The notes beneath the pieces are model-generated. The model searched no databases and was not told the origin of the DNA. It saw only the letters and a program-made list of their open reading frames with translations. The translations under genes were made by a program, and so were the position numbers. Shown here in pieces: positions 36,823 through 45,365 of a DNA stretch of 64,000 bases. Source of the DNA: Sphingobium sp. C100 (GTDB lineage Bacteria > Pseudomonadota > Alphaproteobacteria > Sphingomonadales > Sphingomonadaceae); the NCBI RefSeq assembly GCF_000508185.1, contig NZ_AYOY01000187.1, positions 1 to 64,000 of the forward strand, in the 5' to 3' direction. How positions within the stretch are numbered: position 1 is the first letter of the stretch; every line of letters begins with the position of its first letter.

Positions 36823-37617
36823 ATGCGAAGTGGCCCGAAGGCGAGCTATGCCGCGCCGGCTGTCGAAAAAGCCTTTGAAATTATTTCTTTGCTGGCCGAA
36901 AGGCCAGGTGGCGTCTTGATCAGCGAAATGGCCGTTCTGATGAACAGATCGGTCGGCGAGATTTTTCGGATCGTCATCGTGCTTGAAAAGCTGGGCTATC
37001 TTCGCAAATCGCCCAAGGATGACAGATATTCGGTAGCCTACAAGCTGCTGGAATTGGCCTTTCGTGCGACTCCGGCGCAGGATCTGGTTGCCGCCGCGAC
37101 CCCAACGATGCGCAAGCTCGTCATTGAAACCGGCCAGTCCTGCCATCTGGTCGTCATCAATGAAGGGGCGGGCCTGGTCATCGCGCGCGAGCAGAACCCT
37201 GGAACACGGGGATTCTCCTTACGGCTGGGCGCGGAGGTCAATTTGATGACCAGTTGCTCGGGCGCCGTGCTCCTCACTTATCTGCCGCAGGATTTGCGGG
37301 AGAATGTCATTAACCAGGCGCGGCAGTCGGGGAGCGGCCAGTCGCAGCTGGAGGATCTGGAAAAGAAGTTCGGCACCATAAGGAAACGCGGCTATGAGCA
37401 GCGCAAAAGTTTCATTACGCGCGGTGTCACTGATCTCAGCTTTCCGATATTCGGCTTCGATGGAAAGATTGCGGCGGCGCTCACCATCCCCTTTCTCGAA
37501 CTGATCGACGGTTCGCAAAAATTGGACATAGCGTCCTGCAAACCCATATTGAGTGCGGCGGCAAGCGAGATTACCGAGTTGCTGGGAGGTTCACGGCAGC
37601 AGGATCAGTACCACTGA
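36823..37617 (+). CDS. IclR family transcriptional regulator
   Basis: The 264-residue protein has an N-terminal winged helix (AVEKAFEIISLLAERPGGVLISEMA, then SVGEIFRIVIVLEKLGYL) and a C-terminal IclR effector domain (ETGQSCHLVVINEGAGLVIA, then TSCSGAVLLTYL). GAGGAGATGTG precedes the ATG at 36823. The frame is open further upstream, but that part lacks family similarity. It follows the GH42 gene on the same strand after 73 bp and is the best local candidate for regulating the whole carbohydrate locus. Confidence 0.9.
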   Translation: MRSGPKASYAAPAVEKAFEIISLLAERPGGVLISEMAVLMNRSVGEIFRIVIVLEKLGYLRKSPKDDRYSVAYKLLELAFRATPAQDLVAAATPTMRKLVIETGQSCHLVVINEGAGLVIAREQNPGTRGFSLRLGAEVNLMTSCSGAVLLTYLPQDLRENVINQARQSGSGQSQLEDLEKKFGTIRKRGYEQRKSFITRGVTDLSFPIFGFDGKIAAALTIPFLELIDGSQKLDIASCKPILSAAASEITELLGGSRQQDQYH

Positions 37618-38157
37618 GGCCTCACAGGCACAGCAGAATGTGATCGCAGCCCCTTTCTCCCACAGCCATATATAACCTCATTCCCACTCTAATATTTTCT
37701 CTACAATAAGCGATTGATTTTATTGCAGAAAATCTTTTCTTTGGCCGTCAGCGCCGAGGCACAGGCCGTCAAAAACCGATCCTTTTGATTTTGCGGGATT
37801 TTTTGGCAATTTTAGCGCAGAAAAAATTCTGTGAACTATCGGTATCTATCGACCGTTTCGCGGTGAGGCGTAGACCTCAGACCTCGAATCTTTTGCTCCC
37901 GATAAAGTACCGTCAAAATCGGCGAAATCAATACACCCACCTCGATCCTATATCGCTGCGATGATCCCTGAAGGCCCGACCAACTCCTTGCTAGCAGGGA
38001 TCGGCCGCAAGATCTGCGAACGCGTCTTTCCGCAGTAGCGTATCTAGCTGACGGCGTGCGCCGCCGACAAAACTGTCGTCCGTGAAGCCTGTTAACCCGT
38101 CAGAAATGGACATCCGTGTGCTGCGGACATCCGTCCTTACCCCTCGTTCCGTCTGTC
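37618..38157. other. AT-rich gene-poor boundary between carbohydrate locus and defence island
   Basis: About 540 bp without a supportable gene. Bases 37660-37860 are clearly more AT-rich than the flanks. A short plus-strand frame ends with MIPEGPTNSLLAGIGRK (from about 37961) and could be the tail of a lost gene; I do not recognise it. Near 38107-38135 a direct repeat of GGACATCCGT occurs. The region probably marks the left edge of the accessory island; no integrase or att repeat was identified. Confidence 0.45.
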
Positions 38158-39561
38158 TCAGAGTCTTACGAGAACCTTCGCTTCGTCAATGCCCTCTCGC
38201 ACTCGCCTTTCCACTTCGCGCGATCGCTGGCGCGATCGTGCCGCCATGCCGAATACATCCGCCTTGCGCACCAATACGCGGCGATCGTTTCGCACGCTTA
38301 CATCCTGCCGCTTCAGATCGATGGTGACCGACGTATTGGTTTCGGGAAAAGGAGTCCGCTTGCCAGACAAGGCGAACAGCGTCACCCTGCGCCTCAGCGG
38401 ATCTAGACGAACGATGTGTTCCTGGTCGATCTCGCCCGAAAGATACGTGGCGCAACCTATGTAGCATCGGAGTATGCCGTCGAGTTCGAGAACGCGTCCG
38501 TTGTCGATGATGAGACGGCCGTCTTCGTCAATCGCTCCAAGCCCGCTTTCGGCTGCCCGGAGTGCCGCGTTGACCGTGCGGCTCTGGTCAGCAAGACCGT
38601 GGAGATACTCCAGTGCCTGCTCAGCGAACTGCTGCTGACTGCCGAAGTGGTGGCGGATATCGCGAACCATTGACGGACCGAGCCGGGCGGCTGAACGTGA
38701 TCGGTTAAGGATGTTCAGCGCCTGGTGGACCAACAAATCCTCGCGACACTGTGCTTCCGCCTGAGCAAGAAGGTCATCGCTGATCCCGCCACCTCTGGTA
38801 GTATCAAGTGCGCGTGCAAACGACACTCGTTCCCTTACGAGAAGATCATGGAGCTCCGACGGCACCTCGTCGGGGTGGGGCATTCGTCCGCGTTGGGTGG
38901 CGAACGCTGCCATCGCATCGATGACGGGAGCAATCCGTTCCTCAAGATTCGGCCGAGTCGGCTTTGATCTGACTGGTCGGTTGCTGCGGTATGCGCTCGT
39001 CGAGGCCCTGCGTCCGCGTCGGCGCTCCAGGAGGAAATCTTGCTCCTCCTCGGGTGAACGGAATAGCGCGAAGATCCCAGGTGCTAGCGCGACTGGTTCA
39101 ACGTCGACGACTTGGCTCAGCAGCGCCTTGAGTTCAGTCTGTTGGAAGTATTTCTGGAATGTCCCTCTAGCCGTAAGGTATCCGTCGCCAAAGGGTTTCA
39201 ATCCATCCACAGGAACCGCCCCGACCACCATCACCGAGACGATGAGCACGCGCCGCGCGAGACTCCACGCCGCAGCGAGCGCATCCATCCTTTCGAACGG
39301 ATTCTCGATTACGTTCAGGACGAAACCAATGTTGACGACGTCTGCCTCGCGCCGCTCCTGGTCTGCCGCGAAGTGCGGATCCCATCCATTGGCATCGACC
39401 CCAGCGGCAATGAGTGCGCGCAAATCGTCGCCGTGACCGCATCCATAATCGAAGACGGTGACGCCCGCATGGACCAGTCTATGCCTCACGGCCAAGGACA
39501 TTGGTTGGGAAAGGGTATGGCGGACCATCGCCGTGCGATGACGCTGGACGTCTACACTCAT
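38158..39561 (-). CDS. DNA phosphorothioation-associated putative methyltransferase
   Basis: The 467-residue protein begins MSVDVQRHRTAMVRHTLSQPM and has SAM-binding motif I in VFDYGCGHGDDLRALIAAG, then DVVNIGFVLNVIENPFERMDAL and FGDGYLTARGTFQKYF. These are the features of the putative methyltransferase found beside dnd/dpt genes. The C-terminal 100 residues contain a domain (TNTSVTIDLKRQDVSV, then RVLVRKADVF) that resembles the whole of the neighbouring 155-residue protein. The ATG at 39561 overlaps the stop of that gene (ATGA), which excludes the longer frame to 39696. Methylation activity and target are unproven. It is the last gene of the nine-gene ssp operon. Confidence 0.84.
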   Translation of the reverse strand: MSVDVQRHRTAMVRHTLSQPMSLAVRHRLVHAGVTVFDYGCGHGDDLRALIAAGVDANGWDPHFAADQERREADVVNIGFVLNVIENPFERMDALAAAWSLARRVLIVSVMVVGAVPVDGLKPFGDGYLTARGTFQKYFQQTELKALLSQVVDVEPVALAPGIFALFRSPEEEQDFLLERRRGRRASTSAYRSNRPVRSKPTRPNLEERIAPVIDAMAAFATQRGRMPHPDEVPSELHDLLVRERVSFARALDTTRGGGISDDLLAQAEAQCREDLLVHQALNILNRSRSAARLGPSMVRDIRHHFGSQQQFAEQALEYLHGLADQSRTVNAALRAAESGLGAIDEDGRLIIDNGRVLELDGILRCYIGCATYLSGEIDQEHIVRLDPLRRRVTLFALSGKRTPFPETNTSVTIDLKRQDVSVRNDRRVLVRKADVFGMAARSRQRSREVERRVREGIDEAKVLVRL

Positions 39562-40025
39562 GAAGCCCTGACTTCGTCGCCTACCACCAGCAGACCTGCG
39601 GCTGCGAGTCGCTCGGTCCAGGGTCTCTGCCGTCCGATCAGGTGGCTGTTTTTGAAGAGGCCCATTTCCACCAACCGCTTCGTCGTCTCTGCCCATCTCG
39701 CCCCCCTCGGGTCCCGATTGCTCACGAGCTGTTCCTTGCGGTGAAGAATTAGGGGGTTGTCGGATCGACTGAAGTCTGAGCTCTTGATTTCGCCAGTTGA
39801 GAGGTTCAGCCTTGTCGAACTGATAAGCCGTGGGAACGCCGCGCTATCGAAGTCCTCGTATTCGAGCAAGCCGACGACATCGCCCTGAAGCCGTGCGACG
39901 TTCCAGCCCACGGTTCCCGACATAGCTGTCGCCTTCTCGACCAGTGCGCGCGCCTCTGGAGCTAGTTCCGTGATCGCCGTACGATGTACATAGAGCGCCC
40001 CGCGGACGAGTTTCCCGGCAGACAT
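39558..40025 (-). CDS. Standalone phosphorothioation-associated domain protein (155 aa)
   Basis: The product reads GALYVHRTAITELAPEAR..., then YEDFDSAAFPRLISSTRLNLS, then DNPLILHRKEQLV and a short helical C terminus. This pattern is known to me from the C-terminal part of full-length phosphorothioation-associated methyltransferases (a YVH...DF...P..S..INL...NPP.LHRKE layout). The adjacent methyltransferase also ends in a related but more diverged domain. The gene begins directly after the sspH stop codon with GGGAGAATAG as ribosome binding site and overlaps the methyltransferase gene by 4 bp. No catalytic residues are evident. A nucleic-acid recognition role is a guess. Confidence 0.68.
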   Translation of the reverse strand: MSAGKLVRGALYVHRTAITELAPEARALVEKATAMSGTVGWNVARLQGDVVGLLEYEDFDSAAFPRLISSTRLNLSTGEIKSSDFSRSDNPLILHRKEQLVSNRDPRGARWAETTKRLVEMGLFKNSHLIGRQRPWTERLAAAGLLVVGDEVRAS

Positions 40026-43000
40026 CTATTCTCCCGCTTCCTGTCTCACCTCCAGCCACGACTGGATCACCGCGTCGGCCAGTTCCTCCACCTCATCATC
40101 CCCGATGAACGGAACCTGCAGATAAATCTTGTCATCGGTGTCCAGCTTAGCGATCAGGTGTCCCTTCCCAAGCAGACGGTCTGCTCCCACTTCCCCGAGA
40201 GCGATTCGGGAACTGCCTTCGTCGCCAAGGCGCAGGATCAGCTTGTTGCCCAGGTTTGTTCTCAACTGCATCGTCATCACCTGGTTGTCGGCCCGCTGGT
40301 AGACCATGAATAGGTGGAAGCCTGCCGCGCGCGACTTGGTGGCGATCTTATTGATCAGGCCATCGACGACTTTCTTGAACTCGTCATCCTGCATCCAGTT
40401 GGCAACCTCATCAAAGAAGATGACGATGCGAGGCATCCTCCGTCCAAGCGGCATTTTCCGATTATATTGATCAACGTTGCGGCAGTTCTCGCGGCTGATC
40501 TCGTCATATCGCCGATCCATATCTGCGACCAAGCGCTCGAGGAGTGCCAGGGCCTCGTCCTGCTCATCTATGATCCCGCCCCTCAAATGCGGAAGGCGTC
40601 GCGCCCAAGCATAGTCTACTCCGCGCTTAGGGTCGATCAGATGCATTTCCAGTTCATCAGGACTGTTGAGGGCGCAGAGGTCGAGTATGAGGTTAGTGAC
40701 AAGGATACCTTTGCCGCTCCCGGTCGTCCCCGAGACAAGACTGTGGGGCGCGGCCCGTTCCTGCGAGAGATAGCCGCTGGCAAGGGGCAGGTAGCACAAG
40801 CTTCCGTCGTCTTCCTTCTCGCCCAGAAGCGGCGAGGTCTGCTGCCCTTCGACCGGGTCAGATGCGCGCTTCAGCCAAGCATCGGCAAGATGCAGGATAG
40901 CACGCGCGGGTCGGCGAAGTCCGATCGCGATCTGGCCGGGCATAGGGGATATCCGCACGATATCGAGGCCGTAGCGGGTCAACAGGTCGGTTCGTTTTCT
41001 CTCCAGCCAAGCCACGGTCAGGGTGCGTCCACCCACATAGACGAGGCCAGTGTTCGGCGTGAGCCGCTGCCCCAGTACCGGAGCGTCCATGCCCTCGCCC
41101 TGCAGTGCGGCACGGAGTGCGTCGATCTGCGCCGCTAGCCAGGAATTGCCCTCAGCTTCATCGCCTGCGTTTCTGAGGCGATGAAGCACGGAGTTAACCT
41201 GCTGACTCCAGGGACCGTTGGGCTCCATTGGGTTGTCGTCAACGGCGTCTTCCGCCAGCAGCGTAGCTCTGTCATCAGACACTGGCCCGTTCGGCTGGAG
41301 ATCACGTGGTGGAGGCGTGTCATCCCGGGGACTGTCAACGTCCCTGCCACCACTGCGTTGCGGTGCTTCGGGCTGTTTTCCTTCTATCGCCTCGTCGAAG
41401 GACGTCGACTGAGGCCAACCGGAGGGCACGTGGACTATCCCGAGTTGCGCGTCATCAGCCAGGCCCCGCAGAGCCTTGGCGGTGTCAGCGCGTGAGAACA
41501 CCCACTGCGCGAGACGTCGCCGTTCGGCGATAACCTTGGCCTCGTCAGGTAGATGAGGCATCTTCTCGAAGACCGTGTCGAGTTCATGGCTGAATACTAT
41601 CGAGTGCCCGTCGACAGATATGGGAAAGGAGCCGTCTCGCAGCCCTTCGAGCCACCGATCCTGGGTGATTCCCCCGACCTGATCGAACGGGTCCATGTGC
41701 TCGAGAACCATGTCCGCGAGGCGATGCCGCCAGATCGCGGGGTCGAGATTGGCAGATCCCCCTAGCAGGCGTTGGTTGAACGCCGTCCAGGTGGACTCAA
41801 GCTGCCCTGCGGAACGCTTACGCTGATCGGAGATACCGTCCTGTCCGACATATTTCGCCTCGGCAACCACAATACGGATTTCCGGTCCGTTCGCACCGAC
41901 TGCGAAGTCAATGGCGAGGATGTCTGCCATTTCACCGGTCAAATCGAGCCAATCGCGATAGTCGTCGAGGAAGAACCATGCGGTGCGGTTCTCGCGATCA
42001 ACCTTGAGCAGGCGGTCCAGCTCGCGTTGCGACAGGACGAGGCCAAGGAGTTCGTGCGCGTAGTTCGTCCATTGTGCACCGCGCATGACAACGCCGCCAG
42101 AGAGCTGAGCCGCGCGGGTGAACAGCTGATGGCGCAAAGCCGAAAGGTCGTCGGCACCGATGCCTTGGAGCAAAATGCCAACGTCCGCATCGATGCAGTC
42201 GCCGAGGTCGCCCTCGGTTATCTCAGTCGAGACGATCACGTTGTGCGTCGATCCCGGCACGCTAAAGTATCGGATGATGCGACGTTGGTCGGTGGCGATC
42301 AACCGCCGATCCGCGACGCGATCGAACGTCATGACCCAGTTTCCGAGGCGGTGCGCCTTGCCGAGGATCTGACTGACTTCGCCTGCCTTAAATTCGACTT
42401 CCTGAACGGGGAGCCAAGGTTCGGGATTCGTCGCTACGTCCCGCATCATGATCGTGCGGAGCGCGTCGACGTAGATACGGCCTGCCAATGGCTGCCGCGG
42501 GGCCGTCAAATAGAGCGCAGATGTGGTGTTGCCTTTCCGGAACGGGCGACGCTTCGACCGAGCGGTAGGGACGAACGTGGCAAAGTCTTCGCTGGACCCG
42601 TCATCAAACCCCTTAGTCCATCGCACATTGCTGCTGCGAGCGATCACGTCCTGTAAAAGGACAACATCGTTGGCCTTCTGGGTTTCCTGAGCCAGAGTTT
42701 CCGGGCTGAAGATACCTACGCGCAGACGTGATAGGAAGTTGCGGGCGGCCTCGCTGGCAAGGCTCGTATCGATCTCGTGGCTTATGCGGCGGTTCTGCCT
42801 TTCGTAAACCTGCCGAAGCCGGATTGGATCGTCGTCGGTGACCACCAGTTCGCACCTGATTTCGCTGTCGTCCTCGACGCGACGTGACAAGCCATTCGCC
42901 ATTGCCAGTGGGAGATTCTCCGAATCCGCATTGAGAATGACGACCGAGAAGTTGGCGCGCTCATGCGGCCGCAGCTTCAGATACTCATTCGCGACACGGT

Positions 43001-45365
43001 CGAAGGCCTTGATGGCCGCGTCCGTGGGCTCGTTAGTGACGCCGTGTTGGGATCGGCCGGACAGTGGTTCGAGGAGGCTGTAATCCATCACAGCCTGAGT
43101 CTCAGCTACGAGTTGTGCGTCGAGGCCAGGAAGCACGGCGACATCGCCGTAATACGTCCCGCCGAGGGTGGCAATGCGGTCCTCGACAAAGTCCTCAACC
43201 CCACTGCGCTGCTCTTGATTGCTAGTGACAACGTCAGTGATTGCACTCGCCAATTGGCGTGCTTTCGCCCCGATCTCGGCGAGCCGCAGCGGGTGCCAAG
43301 GGGTCAGTATCGCGGAGGGAGTGTCCCCGTCGATCAAGATGAGACCGATGCGCGCCAGAGGGGCGAGTAGATCTCGGATGCACAGTTCCTGGGGGGCTAT
43401 CGTCATGACACTGCGAAGCAGGTCGCCGTAGACCTCGGCTTGGATCAGAAGCTCCTCGGCGCCTACTCCGCTGCCACGAAGGAGTGCTTCGATCGCTGCG
43501 CCATAGGAGGTAGTGAAGGCGTCGTAAGCGGAACCGAGTTCCTGTCCTTCGGCTGCTGTGATCACACCGCTATCGATGATGGCGGCTAGCGACTGCGGCC
43601 AAGTGATGTCGATCCGGTTCTCGTCACGCCCGGGATTGGCGAGCAGGCCCTCGCTTTGTTGGAACGCATCCAACACCGTGCTGCGCTGTGCGAGATCCAC
43701 CACGCTCGGTGCGGCATTCCGACTCGCTCGATTATGATGGATGCGACCTGAGATGAGGAAGGTTGGCTGTATCGAATCCTGCTTGCGAATTTGGCGCAGA
43801 TCTATCGAAAGCGACAGGCCGAGCGCTTCTGGCTTCGGCTTCCACGTCATCTGCGCCCGATTGGCGTGGGGCTTGCTCGACCGGCTTTTCCTAAGGGCTT
43901 CTAGTTCCTCGGGGGTTACCAGATACGCCTCGAATTCGAATTCCGTTGCGGCCTTGCCACCGCTCGTATTTTCCTCCTTGACGCTCTGCTCCCATTCGCC
44001 TTCCCAACAGCGACCGAAGTCGAGGACGGTGTGAGGTGCGAGGAGTTCCGGCAAACCGCGGTAACGGTCCCGGAGATATCGCAGAATGCGCGTATTCTTT
44101 TCCGAGGCCCAGAAATCCATCTTTTCGGCGTTCCGGAGCCTAACGAAGAGCACACGTTCCCCACCATCTCCCTCGTATTCGTCCGTTTGCGGAAATGCCC
44201 TGTGAGCCAGGCGCAGAAGGCCTTCCCCGAAATCTTGGACGTCAATCGGTGCGCGGAACACCATTCGTTCCCAGCGCTTATAGAGCTTGGGGTCCGTCTG
44301 GATTCGCGCCCGGTGCTTGGTAAAAAAATCGTCGACCTGTTCGGATGGCTTGAGGTTATCCTTCGCGAGGTCGGCGAGTAGTTCGTCCTCCGCGGGAGTC
44401 AGGGTGTCCGGATACTGCCGCTCGAAGAAAGACTTCGTCTCGCTGCCGAACGGCTGCTTCGGCTTCCGCTTCGCCTCGCTAAAAAATGGTTCGATACAAT
44501 CCCATCCGAGTTCGGCGACAGCTTGCTGACTGGACGTCCATTGACCGTCATGCACACCACGGTCGGCGACCAGGTCGCTCAGCATGTCGTGCACATCATC
44601 GGTGAGTGCGCCATCGGACTTCATGTCGGCAAGGCGCTGGCGAAGTTCGCCCCGGTTGAGAGGATCGCCGTCCTTAGTTCGCAGATAGATCGCGGGCTGG
44701 GCTTCTTCGACGATCTTGCGGAAGAAGCGGGAAGCTGTGTCTACGGACTCGGTGATCTTCAGCCGAGGATCTCCACTATCCCTTGGCAAACGTAGCGCAG
44801 GGAGCGCCGCGCGGACCGCGTTTTCAGGCGCCATTCCCTTGTCGATCAGATTGTAGACAAAGCTCGAGGCGAATTCGCCGACGGTTTCCGCGTCATGGGC
44901 GACATGCGCCTCCAGCATACCCCCGAGGACGTTCGTGAATTTGTCACGAATGTCGTCCGAGCTCCGCTTGAGCGCCTGCGCCGACCAGACAGAAGGCTTT
45001 TGCAACAGCCAGGCCTCGTCGATCTTGGAGTTGTGTGCGAGCGTCGGCTCCGTCGCCTTCACCATGTCGGGTGGCACGGTGCATACGGTCAACTTGACGC
45101 CTGGGGTGGCGTGGTTCCGGTGCCACGGGGCCGTCTGGTCCGCAATTATCGCAGGAGACACGTCGCCGACGACCAGTCGGGGATGTATGAACACCTCGAC
45201 GCCTCCGCCGTTCGCGACGGCATCCTTTGCAACCGCTTTTGCGATGGCGCTGGTGACGTCGGCGCGGAGGCCGATGATGCAATAGAAGGCTCGGCCGTTC
45301 GATGTGTCACGAATTTCGGCGAGCCGGTGCGCCGCGACCTGGCCGATGAGTTCAAGCGTCGACAA
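40026..45365 (-). CDS. sspH: Phosphorothioation-dependent restriction protein SspH/DptH-like, FtsK/HerA-type ATPase
   Basis: This 1779-residue protein is the largest in the window. Its C terminus is an FtsK/HerA-like translocase ATPase: Walker A SGTTGSGKG at about 1545-1553, HLIDPKRGVDYAW, Walker B IVIFFDEVANW near 1650, then MVYQRADNQVMTMQLRTNLGNK. The long N-terminal 1400 residues are of unknown fold, as in DptH proteins. The start is a TTG with GGAG nine bases upstream, inside the end of sspG (14-bp overlap). In SspABCD-SspFGH and Dnd systems the three restriction proteins damage unmodified DNA. The exact enzymatic role of each remains partly open. Confidence 0.83.
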   Translation of the reverse strand: MSTLELIGQVAAHRLAEIRDTSNGRAFYCIIGLRADVTSAIAKAVAKDAVANGGGVEVFIHPRLVVGDVSPAIIADQTAPWHRNHATPGVKLTVCTVPPDMVKATEPTLAHNSKIDEAWLLQKPSVWSAQALKRSSDDIRDKFTNVLGGMLEAHVAHDAETVGEFASSFVYNLIDKGMAPENAVRAALPALRLPRDSGDPRLKITESVDTASRFFRKIVEEAQPAIYLRTKDGDPLNRGELRQRLADMKSDGALTDDVHDMLSDLVADRGVHDGQWTSSQQAVAELGWDCIEPFFSEAKRKPKQPFGSETKSFFERQYPDTLTPAEDELLADLAKDNLKPSEQVDDFFTKHRARIQTDPKLYKRWERMVFRAPIDVQDFGEGLLRLAHRAFPQTDEYEGDGGERVLFVRLRNAEKMDFWASEKNTRILRYLRDRYRGLPELLAPHTVLDFGRCWEGEWEQSVKEENTSGGKAATEFEFEAYLVTPEELEALRKSRSSKPHANRAQMTWKPKPEALGLSLSIDLRQIRKQDSIQPTFLISGRIHHNRASRNAAPSVVDLAQRSTVLDAFQQSEGLLANPGRDENRIDITWPQSLAAIIDSGVITAAEGQELGSAYDAFTTSYGAAIEALLRGSGVGAEELLIQAEVYGDLLRSVMTIAPQELCIRDLLAPLARIGLILIDGDTPSAILTPWHPLRLAEIGAKARQLASAITDVVTSNQEQRSGVEDFVEDRIATLGGTYYGDVAVLPGLDAQLVAETQAVMDYSLLEPLSGRSQHGVTNEPTDAAIKAFDRVANEYLKLRPHERANFSVVILNADSENLPLAMANGLSRRVEDDSEIRCELVVTDDDPIRLRQVYERQNRRISHEIDTSLASEAARNFLSRLRVGIFSPETLAQETQKANDVVLLQDVIARSSNVRWTKGFDDGSSEDFATFVPTARSKRRPFRKGNTTSALYLTAPRQPLAGRIYVDALRTIMMRDVATNPEPWLPVQEVEFKAGEVSQILGKAHRLGNWVMTFDRVADRRLIATDQRRIIRYFSVPGSTHNVIVSTEITEGDLGDCIDADVGILLQGIGADDLSALRHQLFTRAAQLSGGVVMRGAQWTNYAHELLGLVLSQRELDRLLKVDRENRTAWFFLDDYRDWLDLTGEMADILAIDFAVGANGPEIRIVVAEAKYVGQDGISDQRKRSAGQLESTWTAFNQRLLGGSANLDPAIWRHRLADMVLEHMDPFDQVGGITQDRWLEGLRDGSFPISVDGHSIVFSHELDTVFEKMPHLPDEAKVIAERRRLAQWVFSRADTAKALRGLADDAQLGIVHVPSGWPQSTSFDEAIEGKQPEAPQRSGGRDVDSPRDDTPPPRDLQPNGPVSDDRATLLAEDAVDDNPMEPNGPWSQQVNSVLHRLRNAGDEAEGNSWLAAQIDALRAALQGEGMDAPVLGQRLTPNTGLVYVGGRTLTVAWLERKRTDLLTRYGLDIVRISPMPGQIAIGLRRPARAILHLADAWLKRASDPVEGQQTSPLLGEKEDDGSLCYLPLASGYLSQERAAPHSLVSGTTGSGKGILVTNLILDLCALNSPDELEMHLIDPKRGVDYAWARRLPHLRGGIIDEQDEALALLERLVADMDRRYDEISRENCRNVDQYNRKMPLGRRMPRIVIFFDEVANWMQDDEFKKVVDGLINKIATKSRAAGFHLFMVYQRADNQVMTMQLRTNLGNKLILRLGDEGSSRIALGEVGADRLLGKGHLIAKLDTDDKIYLQVPFIGDDEVEELADAVIQSWLEVRQEAGE

